Origin: Rhynchonema sp. JSB1_4
Taxonomy: Eukaryota; Nematoda; Chromadorea; Monhysterida; Xyalidae
Assembly (NCBI GenBank): GCA_030248065.1
Contig: JASAMV010007027.1
Span: 1-64,000 of the forward strand
DNA: 64,000 nt
Direction of reading: 5' to 3'
Shown: piece by piece, positions 55,301 through 64,000 of the stretch
Position numbering within the stretch: the stretch's first letter is position 1
How the letters are laid out: the number at the start of each line of letters is the position of its first letter
Position numbers and translations under genes: made by a program
The notes under the pieces: model-generated
What the model saw: only the letters and a program-made list of their open reading frames with translations
What the model was told of the DNA's origin: nothing
Database searches by the model: none

Positions 55301-56660
55301 TTTGCCGCTTTTTGAAAAAATTTCCCTGCAAAAAGGGTATTTCGGCGATTTTTGACAACATTGACCTAAAATCACACATTTCAGGCCCAAAACGTCCTAC
55401 GCATACAGTGCTGGCGGAGAGGGTACAGTAACTAAATTTACGGTTATTTATATTTTCGAAAAACGGTTTTTTTGGAAAAACCCGTTTTTTTCAAATAAAT
55501 AACTCTTACCTGTACTTAAAGGGGAAATTGCATATTCCTAATCGCCTTTCAACTTTTGCAAATGTTTAGACAGCAATGTGGGCATCACAAAAGTCAAATC
55601 ATTTGGTATAAACTCTCAAACATGTACCCAGGAGATTCCGTTTAAGACAAGCCACTGGGAACAAAATTCGGCGCGGACCGGCCGAATTTCTACCTGCGCA
55701 TTCATGCAAATTGCCTGATCAAAAAGCTCTCAAGGCGACGGAATGTTTCGCATAATTTTTGAAACTCGCTAACTATGGAATTTCGCTTTTCTTTATATTT
55801 CGAATTTCAACTAATTGTTCCAGCGTGTCTGCTAAATGTTTCATGCTCTGCTTGTCACGCTGGAACAATTCGTCGAAATTCGAAATATAAAGAAAAGCGA
55901 AATTCTATAGTTAGTGAGTTTCAAGAATCATGCGAAACATTGTCGCCTTGACAGCTTTTTGATCAGGCAATTTGCCTGAATGCGCAGGTAGAAATTCGCC
56001 CTGTCCGCGCCGAATTTTCTTCCCGATTGTTCCCTTTTAAGTGCTTCTCCTGGGTACATGTTTGAGAGTTTGTACGAAGTGATTTGACTTTCGTGATGCG
56101 CACACGACTGTCTAAACACTTGCAGAGTTTGAAAGGCGATTAGGAACGTGCAATTTCCCCTAGGAATTCCGAAGTCAAAAACACCCATTTTTTAGGAATT
56201 TTTGCATTGCTTATGGTTTTTTAAACCCCGCCTGCGTGTTTCAGGCACGAAAAATGGTCGTATTCAGCCATCTTAGGCTTTTTCAAAATGATTTTGTAAC
56301 ATAGGTTCGAATCCCCAAGAAAATTTTTCGCCGTTTTCAGACCAAAAAACACATTTGCTCGGAAAAATAAATTACCGGTAGGTAATTTTTTCGGGTGATT
56401 TATTTTTGAAAATTACCGGGCTCCGAAAAAACGTTTTTTTTTCTCGAAAAAACACGTTTTTTTCGTTTTTTTCCAAACACTGCTAATCTCCGATCTCCGA
56501 ATCCAATGAAAACGAAGGACCACGTGCCACGCCGCACGTACCGAACGATGCAGACGACAAAAATCAGTACGATCAATTTCCAGCTGAAGATAGTGAAAAA
56601 GTCGAACATCATGTTTGCGTCTTCGGCTGCTGTGTCGTCAGGAGCGTCGTCGTCGAACAT
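52360..56660 (-). CDS. membrane-anchored short-chain dehydrogenase, retinol dehydrogenase-like (left copy)
   Basis: NAD(P)-dependent oxidoreductase of the RDH11-14 type, probably acting on retinoids or other lipids at a membrane. Exons 56660-56542, 54895-54765, 54658-54558, 54442-54352, 54271-54164, 54053-53986, 53886-53779, 53078-52943, 52727-52592 and 52459-52360 keep phase and give 365 aa. The first exon has an acidic start (MFDDDAPDDTAAED) and a membrane helix (WKLIVLIFVVCIV). Rossmann TGANCGIG is near residues 76-83, the NNAG motif near 157-160, the catalytic Ser in VNVSALAHF (about 208), and YAKSK with Tyr235/Lys239. All residues of the catalytic set are present. First-exon assignment is inferred from the strong GTACGTG donor, phase and the expected anchor. 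Intron 6 holds a MITE (53,189-53,510). This is the only copy with the anchor exon. Confidence 0.88.
53189..53510. mobile_element. hAT-like MITE in dehydrogenase intron 6, left copy
   Basis: Ends CAGTGATGTAGTTGG and CCAACCACATCACCG; 8-bp target duplication GTAGGAAA on both sides (53,181-53,188 and 53,511-53,518). AGCAAGAAAGCTAGCTAG words lie inside both ends. Confidence 0.9.
55159..55410. mobile_element. half copy of the CAGTGTAGTT MITE family, left arm
   Basis: Begins CAGTGTAGTTTCTGTTCCGG, then the G-rich and AT-rich interior, but lacks the second end. The mirror copy ends at 57,966. The truncation therefore predates the duplication. Confidence 0.75.
55520..56161. mobile_element. fold-back element at the inner edge of the left arm
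   Basis: AGGGGAAATTGC...GCAATTTCCCCT ends; arms of about 315 bp fold on a loop near 55,840 (TTCGAATTTC/GAAATTCGAA inner arms, TGTTTCATGC at the centre). The large palindrome's left arm ends inside it, at about 56,035. Confidence 0.85.
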
Positions 56661-57109
56661 AAATCTGAATTAACAAACAATGCAGTTGGCAAAAACAGTA
56701 CCGCACAACCTAAATACGGCGCCCCAGAATAGAGCTCCCCCGTAAAACAGGCCCCCAAAAGGGGCCAGTGTTTGGAGTTCTCGGGGGCTATTTTCACTTA
56801 TTTTCCTTTTGTCTATGCTCTTTTGGGATTGTGGGGTTTTTTGCTTTTGGCTCTGGGGGCGAAGCAACAGGATATTTTTTTCTATCTTTCATGAAATGAC
56901 GTTTCCCCTCCTCCCTCGGTACGCAACGGAAAAAAGGTGTTATATATAACCGCCGCGCGGTACCAGAATCATAAATTCTGGTTTTTTTTAATTCATTTTT
57001 GTCATGCCGTCAATTCAACTCTTCAGTGTGATTGTTGTTTTTGTGACCGTTGAACATAAACAGTCTAACTGGCGTAGTAAAAAGTAAGCATGAGATATTG
57101 CGGTTTCCC
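56162..57109. other. unpaired spacer of the giant palindrome
   Basis: Contains the anchor exon of the left dehydrogenase (56660-56542). No mirror of this exon is present on the plus strand. 56,690-56,790 holds a fragment of the CTCTATT/CCCCC repeat type. A B-box-like GGTTCGAATCC at 56,304 does not fold as a tRNA. Confidence 0.7.
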
Positions 57110-57618
57110 GCTTTTGGGAAAAGGGGGAACAATCGGGAAGAAAATTCGGCGCGGACAGGGCGAATTTTACCTGCCATTCAGGCAAATTGCTGATCAAAAA
57201 GCTGTCAAGCGCAAATGTTTCGCATGATTCTTGAAACTCACTAACTATAGATTTCGCTTTTCTTTATATTTCGAATTTCGACGAATTGTTCCAGCGTGAC
57301 AAGCAGAGCATGAAACATTTACAGACACGCTGGAACAATTAGTTGAAATTCGAAATATAAAGAAAAGCGAAATTCATAGTAGCGAGTTTAAAAATTATGC
57401 GAAAAATCCGTCGCCTTAGAGCTTTTTGATCAGGCAATTTGCATGAATGCGCAGGTAAAAATTCCCTTCCGCGCCAATTTTTTCCAGTGGTTGTCTTAAA
57501 CGGAATTCTGGGTACATGTTTGAGAGTTTATACCAAATGATTTGACTTTTTGATGCCCACATTGCTGTCTAAACATTTGCAAAAGTTGAAAGGCGATTAG
57601 GAATATGAATTTCCCCTT
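57110..57618. mobile_element. truncated copy of the fold-back element, right arm
   Basis: Inverse of 55,520-56,035, lacking the last 125 bp of one arm. Its inner edge (AGGGGGAACAATCGGGAAGA) is where homology between palindrome arms stops. Confidence 0.8.
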
Positions 57619-57737
57619 TAAGTACAGGTAAGTGTTATTTATTTGAAAAAAACGGGTTTTTCCAAAAAAAACCGTTTTTCGAAAATATAAATAACCGTAA
57701 ATTTAGTTACTGTACCCTCTCCGCCAGCACTGTATGC

Positions 57738-57966
57738 GTAGGACGTTTTGGGCCTGAAATGTGTGATTTTTAGGTCAATGTTGTCAAAAATCGCCGAAAT
57801 ACTTTTTTTGCAGGGAAATTTTTTCAAAAAGGGGCAAAAATAGGTCAAACTTTTCACCCCAAAGAGTGACTTTTTCGGAATTTGGGTCTTACCCCCCCCC
57901 TTCCCCCATCCCCTCCGAAAAAACGGGGGGGGTCCGCTATCCCCCTCCGGAACAGAAACTACACTG
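57738..57966. mobile_element. half copy of the CAGTGTAGTT MITE family, right arm
   Basis: Mirror of 55,159-55,410. Ends GGAACAGAAACTACACTG. Confidence 0.75.
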
Positions 57967-58227
57967 CCGCCCAGCCAGCCACAGCACTGTTTGAAACTCT
58001 GGTCTCTCAAAAAAACTCGACATCCAACTATCTGGAGGTACCCGACACTTGCCCAGTTTTGAAGTTATCTCCAAAAATATTAAGATATATTCTTTCGTAT
58101 TCTTCTGTTCTGTTCCCTTTTGCCATACTCTCGCATCCTTGGTGCCCGACGCGCGACGCCCGGCGTCGCTCTTACCACAGTTACCAAGGCGCAAAATGTA
58201 GCTATTTTGCACAGATTTAGTTGCAAG

Positions 58228-60771
58228 AGGGCAATCTCCTGTCAAAAATATCATTCGAAGAAAAAATTCCAGAGCCTGGCTGAAAGGTCAAACGTTTACG
58301 GAGCACGTTTCGTGCAAGACAAAGGTTGCCATCGTGACTGGTGCCAACTGTGGCATTGGTACGTCGTCTATCAATTTTATATTTGGACTAAATTTCGGCT
58401 TCATCTATCACCCTTTAAAGACCTGCACAATTTCTGCCTTTAAATTTCAGGCAAACAAATCGTTCGCGAACTTTGCTATCGTGGCGCCAAAGTGTACATG
58501 TTATGTCGCGACAAGGCGAAAGGCGAGGAAGCGGTCAAGCTACTGGTTCAGGTTGATTGTTTCTACTATTCAATTCAGATAAATTATCTATTTCTTCTCA
58601 ACTTCATGAATGATTAAGTAATTTACTGGTCGATATTGTTTGTTGTCTCCACTTTTTCGCTTTCAGATGGGCTGTCGTGCCGATCTGCTTGTGCTGCACA
58701 CCGTCGACCTCACGTCGTTTGAATCCATACGTGATTTTGCAACCTCGTTTTTGAAAGGTGAACTGAAAAACATTTTTAATAACTCAGTTCATTTTATATT
58801 TCATGTTGCTGTGATAAAGAATAATTCTGTTTATAGTTGAAAGCAAACTGGACATTCTCATCAACAACGCTGGCATAATGTTGTATCCAAAATTCAAGCT
58901 CACCGAAGACGGACACGAGTGGACATGGCAGTCTAATTATTTGGGTTCGGTTTATTTGGTTTAATTTTGATTTAATGCCATATGGACACGTATCTTTGCG
59001 AATCTAGCGTGCGTGGAATAAATTTTGGCATAATATTTGTTTGGTTTTGTTCAGGTCATTTTCTTCTTACTGAACTGCTATTGCCGGCACTGGAACAGTC
59101 TGACAAAGGCCGAATTGTCAATGTTGGTTCGGGCTTTTTGTTTCGCAGTATATATTTTTTTCATGCTATTTCCTCACTTTTTAACAAACGAAATGTAAAA
59201 TTCGCTTACTCTCCATACTTAGGTGAGTGCGTTGGCACACTTCTATGCTGACTCATTGGATGTCTCAACGGTGGATCGACGCGAAGCCTTCGACACGCGA
59301 CAGGCTTATGCGAAAAGTAAATTGGCACAGGTTCGAGCTTCGGGGGTGGCAAGTTGTGCATAATTGGACGGGAGCTGAAGTTTGCTAATCGCAATATCGA
59401 GTTTCGTAATATTGTCCGTGTAATACGATGGCTGAATGTAAATCGAAGCTCCACTCCTGGCTTTGGTCGTTGAGTTGGGGGGCTGGTTCCAGTGGTGTCG
59501 TTGAGAAATCGAAATTTTCCCGTACCCAGCCCAGTATTTGGGAAGCTTCCCATACATAGCATTGTAGTACTTTTCGTACCATGGCAGTGCTTTCCTACCA
59601 GTGATGTGGTTGGGGGGGGGGGGGTAATACCCCCAACTGCTAGGTAGCTTTCTTGCTCCCTAACCCATACCCCCAAACTGGCTAGCTAGCTTTCTTGCTG
59701 CGATCATCAAATCAAAAAAGTCTTGATTTTAGCGTCAAAATGACCATTTTATGGGCCAAACTGGTCAAATTCGCTCAAATTTTCTCTCACATGCACAGAA
59801 ATACGCATTTTGAGGCTTATTTTAGCATAATTTCGACCAATTTTTATATCCCTGTTTTTGACTTCTGGACCACTACCCCCAAATCGGGGTACCCGGCAAG
59901 CTAGCTATGTAGCTTTCTTGCTCGGACCAACTACATCACTGTTTCCTACCATGGCTGACTGACACTCAGTGTCGTGCAAGAGAAAATGTTTCAACATCAA
60001 AAGCAAAAAGCAGCTTGTGCTGGTAATTTAACCGTCATCAATTTATCTCAGGTGTTGCACACACGTGAATTGGCGCGTCGTTTACGTCGTAATGATTCAA
60101 AAGTGCTCGTAAATGCGTGTCATCCGGGACTTGTGTACACACGAATCATGCGATACACACCACTCGGTCGGCTTCCCTATGATATTGGTTTTCTCATCAT
60201 TCCCAAAGTGTTTGTAGTCACATCGCTTTTATCAGCCGTCGTCGGCGCTGACGTGGCAGGCCATCATTTAGACTGTTTTTGTGACCTTTACACTTCGGCA
60301 ATGCCAACTGATGGGCGTTTCTTTAAATCTAGGCTCGAAACACGATTTCACTTTTGTGCATTATTCAAATGTCTAATGGCAGTCGTGCCCTTGTTGATTC
60401 AGGCAACAACGCCGTGCTGAGCACCATGTTAGCGCCATTCGCCTGGTTTCTGCTGAAAACGCCGAAAGACGGTGCACAGACGCCGCTGTACATTGCGTTG
60501 TCGAAGGAGGTCGATGGCAAATCCGGACATTATTTTGTGTCAGTTGGAATGTGCAATATTTTCTTATTTTTTAAAGTTACGATGGGCTCCGCCCGAGCGT
60601 TGATATTGCTCAACATTGGTCTTTTTTGGCACTAATTTTATTTTATCGTGAATGTTGACTTTTTATTGCAGTGAGTTGGCGGAGAAAACCCCATCTGACC
60701 TGGCGCAAGATGAAAATCTCGGCGAACAACTCTACAACTACAGTCTGGAAGCGTGTGGACTGGCCGGCTGA
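58228..60771 (+). CDS. short-chain dehydrogenase, retinol dehydrogenase-like (right copy, lacks anchor exon)
   Basis: Exons 58228-58358, 58451-58551, 58667-58757, 58837-58944, 59055-59122, 59223-59330, 60052-60187, 60403-60538 and 60672-60771 match the left copy in length, phase and nearly all codons. TGANCGIG, NNAG, the Ser of VNVSALAHF and YAKSK are intact. One visible change is Asp for Asn in RLPYDI. There is no plus-strand equivalent of the left copy's first exon: the palindrome edge cuts intron 1. It therefore has no recognisable start codon, membrane anchor or promoter of its own. It could be expressed from a new start inside the spacer, or be a pseudogene still too young to have decayed. 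TGATGTTTCACC overlaps and follows the stop codon in both copies. Confidence 0.8.
59599..59941. mobile_element. hAT-like MITE in dehydrogenase intron 6, right copy
   Basis: Ends CAGTGATGTGGTTGG and CCAACTACATCACTG; 8-bp target duplication TTTCCTAC on both sides (59,591-59,598 and 59,942-59,949). It is the mirror of 53,189-53,510, so this insertion predates the duplication. Confidence 0.9.
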
Positions 60772-61126
60772 TGTTTCACCATGATTCTTTGGATCTTATT
60801 CTTTCGCCTGACACCTGTTTATGGTGTAAAGCAAGTTATGCTCATATATATTTCAAACCAGCAGTCCTGTGGAAACATAACCGCAGCCAGCAGTGTAGTG
60901 TTCGTTCATTCATAGTGCTCTTCATATTTTTGTCAATTTGGGCTTGGGCTGCAACATTTTAGTTAGGGCTCCCACTCATATTGGCTGCAAAGAACATTTT
61001 AGTTAGGGCTCCCAATCATAGTGGAAAATGGAAATGAAGATATTTTCTATGTCCAAGTTTTCCATTTTCCAATATGACTAAGGGCATACTAGAAAATGGA
61101 AATGAACCAAAGCATTTTCTGCGTAA

Positions 61127-62644
61127 GGGCGCGGCCATGCAAACGCGGGCGCGGGTCGCGGGTCAGAAAAATATTCTATGTTTTAGACCCGCTCCGCGTT
61201 TGCATGGCCGCACTTGCGGGCGCGGGTCGCGGGTCAGAAAAATATTCTATGTCCCAGACCCGCGTCCGCGTTTGCATGGCCGCACTTGCGGGCGCGGGTC
61301 AGAAAAATATTCTATGTCCCAGACCCGCGTCCGCGTTTGCATGGCCGCACTTGCGGGCGCGGGTCGCGGGTCACTCGAAACATTTCTTTGGCTGGGCTTG
61401 TAGCGCGCGAAAACTGTAGTGTTTTAAAGCAGACGAACTATTCTTAGTCCAGTCGCCAAGAAATCAATTGTTTGTTTTTTATATTGTAACAAAAACTCGT
61501 GAAGCGCACCTTGAACACTTTTTGTTTAATTGATTTTGTTTGAATGCAACAAGCAGTTATGAAGTAAGTGGTTGTGTGAATTAAGTTGACTGCATTTGGG
61601 TGGCACGGGCCTGGTCGTGCACGTGCACTAGAACAAGAATGTATAGCACGCAGAAGTGAACCAATCAGCGTCGTAGAGCCTACGTCGCATACATGCACTC
61701 GCAGTTGTCTATTTAATCAGCTGCATTTGTTTGTGTGTCAGCTTTCGGTCGCCCATTTCCACGGTCGCAGTCTGCCCGTGTTCGTGCGCGATGACCGAAT
61801 CCATCCATCATGACGAAATTGGCTCACAACGCCACCCGCTGCACAATCGTGCGCTTGTTGGACGCCGAGGGGACATTGTTAGATCGGCGTCTGACAACCG
61901 CAACTTCGATGACGACAATGTGTAGCCGCTGAACCGTTGTTGGACTTCGGTCCACTTATCCTAACCCAACGGCCCTCTTCAGAGCCACCACCTACAAATC
62001 ATGGTTTTATTGTGACATTTGATGCTCACATTTTCAATTTTTCGCACTTAGTTTCAGTGTGATGTTCCTACCCTAGAGTTTGAAGTTTTGTTGCGTTGGT
62101 GATGTGTGTATTATTTCTTTGTTTCTGCAATATGACCCCGAAACACAAACGCCCTAATAATAAACCCAAAACCACACGACGTTCACTAAACAATGCTTTA
62201 TCTCCAACAGCCACGTAAATCTGCCAACTCACAAACCAACCACAGCCCAACTGACACGTATCGCAGCAAAACACACAATAAGAACACGCGCACGTGGGAA
62301 TGTTTCATGATATTGGTGGCAGGCAACAGGGAAGGCTTAAACATTACTCTCTAGCCAACAGCCGGCATAATGCACTAAAGAACAGAATTTATTGTGGCGA
62401 CTAGTCCAAACAGTTCGTCTGCTTTAAAACTGTAGTTTTCGCGCGCTACAAGCCCAGCCAAAGAAATGTTTCGAGTGACCCGCGCCCGCAAGTGTGGCCA
62501 TGCAAACGCGGACGCGGGTCTGGGACATAGAATATTTTTCTGACCCGCGCCCGCAAGTGCGGCCATGCAAACGCGGACGCGGGTCTGTGACATAGAATAT
62601 TTTTCTGACCCGCGACCCGCGCCCGCGTTTGCATGGCCGCGCCC
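61127..62644. mobile_element. PIF/Harbinger-like element in the right arm only
   Basis: Ends GGGCGCGGCCATGCAAACGC and GCGTTTGCATGGCCGCGCCC, flanked by TAA (61,124-61,126 and 62,645-62,647). The left arm has the empty site GCGTAAATGC (complement at about 51,735). Subterminal repeats of about 65-90 bp, each with GAAAAATATTCTATGT, occur about three times on the left and twice on the right. The roughly 1-kb interior has no transposase; a 44-codon ORF starts at 61,791. Confidence 0.93.
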
Positions 62645-62919
62645 TAAATGCTGACCAATCAGCGGCCAAAAATTGAGCGGAACAGAAAATGTTTTTGTCA
62701 TATATCAAAACACGACTGCTGCAGAAAATGTTTTGTTTCATTTCGATTTTCCAATGTGCCCTTAGTCATACTGGAAAATGGGAAACTTTGACATAGAAAA
62801 TATTTTCATTTCCATTTTCCACTATGACTAACGGAGCCCTAAGCCATAAAATGTCCTTTTGTTCCCAGTGTGTTATTTGCTTTTTTACTCGTGGGTTCTT
62901 ATTTTTTTAGATTCTATGT

Positions 62920-64000
62920 ATGTTTGGTCGTTTAATAGTGTTGTTTCTGCTGGTCACTTTGATCCTTCCACATGAAAACGGTTATCATTGTTACCGTTGC
63001 CTTAACACATATTCTGCTTTTACCTGTTGTATCTTGTTGCGCAAAGCGCTATCTTATTGTTATGCTTGCATGTAGTGAATTACGGTAGAAGCAGCATTAT
63101 GTGACGCTGCAGTGTGCTATGTTATGTTTTTAAATGGAGGCTAATGGTGTAGTCATCAACTCAACTGGTCAACTCAAGCAGCCCTGACTAAGCGCAAGCA
63201 ATTGTGCATTGAAGTTGATGATCTCGGTTGACAATAGCACTGTAAGCCTAAATGTATTGTGAACTCTTGCGTTTTATGCGAGTATATATCGCAAATTATT
63301 ACGGACTTCATTTGATTGACTTGCATTGTCGTACATATTGTGAGTAAACTTTCTGTTGCTCAAATTTATAGTCAGACTAAAAATATAACAATCGCGATCA
63401 AATCAAATATAAACGGTCTTGTATTAGCACGGAAGTGACTTCACCGTCTCCAAATGCACACACGTCAGAGTGGTAGGGTCAATGCATTGCGCAAAACTAC
63501 AACTCAATCTTGGGAATGCGTAACTTTCGGAGTCTATTGTTTGACTAAAGTGGACAAACACGTTTCAAATAGAATGTGCGCGTGGCGCGCCAAGGTTTCG
63601 CAAAATCTTGTGAATGTTTGTATTGCTATGATTAGGTACATGTGGTGCCTGCGCGTTTGGGCCGAATTTGAGAAAACTTCGAGGTCATATCAATGGGTAT
63701 TTAGAGTGCGCTTTGCATCATTTTTCTTTGAACCGGCCTGTTGTTTACATCCCCACATTATGATGTTTATGTTTGGGCCGAGAAAAATTTGAAACTCTTC
63801 GAGATAACTTTGTGGGTGACTCCGATACCGTATTATACGTATGTACCTACCTCATCTGTGAACGCCAGACGGATAAATCCGTGTTTATTGGTCTTGTTAC
63901 AAAATAGGCGGGTGCTCTATTGTTGTCAGCCCCCACGTGGCAGGAGGTCACTGACACCCGTCTGTGCGGAAGAAGCCGCCATCTGGATAAACAGAACAAA
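62920..64000 (+). pseudogene. Cys-rich secreted protein, right-arm copy with frameshift
   Basis: Mirror of the gene at 50,137-51,466. Exon A (62920-63075) and exon B (about 63454-63637) are open. Exon C begins after TTGTTGTCAG at 63,930 with CCCCCACGTGG, where the left copy has ACCACGTGG. The extra two bases shift the frame and bring a stop within about ten codons. A 4-nt insertion also lies at the exon A start (ATGTATGTTT). The gene runs off the window. Without an alternative acceptor it cannot make the left-copy protein. Confidence 0.55.

Larger units (their letters stand above)
50396..64000. repeat. giant inverted duplication (palindrome), arms over 5 kb
   Basis: 50,396 reading right is the complement of 64,000 reading left (TTTGTTCTGTTTATCCAGAT against ATCTGGATAAACAGAACAAA). 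Correspondence continues gene by gene to an inner edge near 56,035 / 57,110. The unpaired spacer is about 1.07 kb. Both arms contain a dehydrogenase, a Cys-rich gene, a CAGTGATGTAGTTGG MITE and a half MITE (55,159 / 57,966). Exon lengths of the two dehydrogenases are identical. The outer edge lies beyond the window on the right. Confidence 0.93.

Noticed and set aside
56300..56320. B-box-like GGTTCGAATCC
   Set aside because: The flanking bases do not form a T stem and no A box lies at the right distance.
59206..59676. 156-codon minus-strand frame and its left-arm twin at 53,480-53,903
   Set aside because: Both are antisense to dehydrogenase exon 6 and intron 6; the sense strand explains the conserved part.
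61127..62644. Transposase gene inside the TAA-flanked element
   Set aside because: No frame longer than about 80 codons outside the repeat blocks and no transposase motif; the element is non-autonomous.

Overview
This is a window of an invertebrate nuclear genome. Genes are split by many short introns (mostly about 50-150 nt, acceptors of the TTTCAG type). Coding islands are separated by dense non-autonomous DNA transposons, fold-back elements and C/G-tract repeats. The gene set (syntenin, PEX6, a Reeler/TSP1 matrix protein ending in a ShKT module, an ionotropic-receptor-like channel) fits a bilaterian animal. The ShKT module and splice sites lean nematode-like, but I cannot fix the taxon. 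A complete-looking PEX6 means the organism has peroxisomes.

Layout. 1-9,150: no convincing gene; tandem repeats, a C-rich higher-order array (3.8-5.6 kb) and MITEs. 9,157-16,180 (-): PEX6, 19 exons. 17,140-17,376 (-): 3' end of an unidentified gene. 18,100-23,280: nested transposons with poly-G/C tracts. 23,793-26,132 (+): syntenin, two PDZ domains. 27,357-29,048 (+): short secreted Reeler protein. 29,738-41,066 (-): its long paralogue, Reeler, five TSP1 repeats, a Thr-rich linker and a ShKT end, with a 4.2-kb intron full of transposons. 41-45 kb: fold-back repeats and one unassigned ORF pair. 45,277-46,657 (-) and 46,786-48,980 (+): a secreted protein and an ionotropic-receptor-like channel, divergent from a 128-bp spacer. 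49,235-50,011 (-): another secreted protein.

From about 50,396 to the window end lies a giant inverted duplication with a spacer near 56.0-57.1 kb. Each arm carries a short-chain dehydrogenase (retinol-dehydrogenase-like) gene and a small Cys-rich secreted gene. The arms differ by clean transposon insertions whose empty sites are visible in the opposite arm. The right dehydrogenase lacks the membrane-anchor first exon, which lies in the unpaired spacer, and the right Cys-rich gene has a 2-nt frameshift at an exon start. The palindrome may be real or a head-to-head misassembly of two haplotypes.

Most notable signals: the palindrome with asymmetric decay; an intron that is exactly a fold-back element; a 10-mer TGATGTTTCA repeated 14 times, mostly inside or beside introns and mostly in transcript sense; a 14-nt and a 28-nt apparent intron; a near-perfect palindrome carrying tRNA T-arm sequence in both arms. 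All exon models were read by eye from frame, phase and protein-family similarity; none has transcript support.
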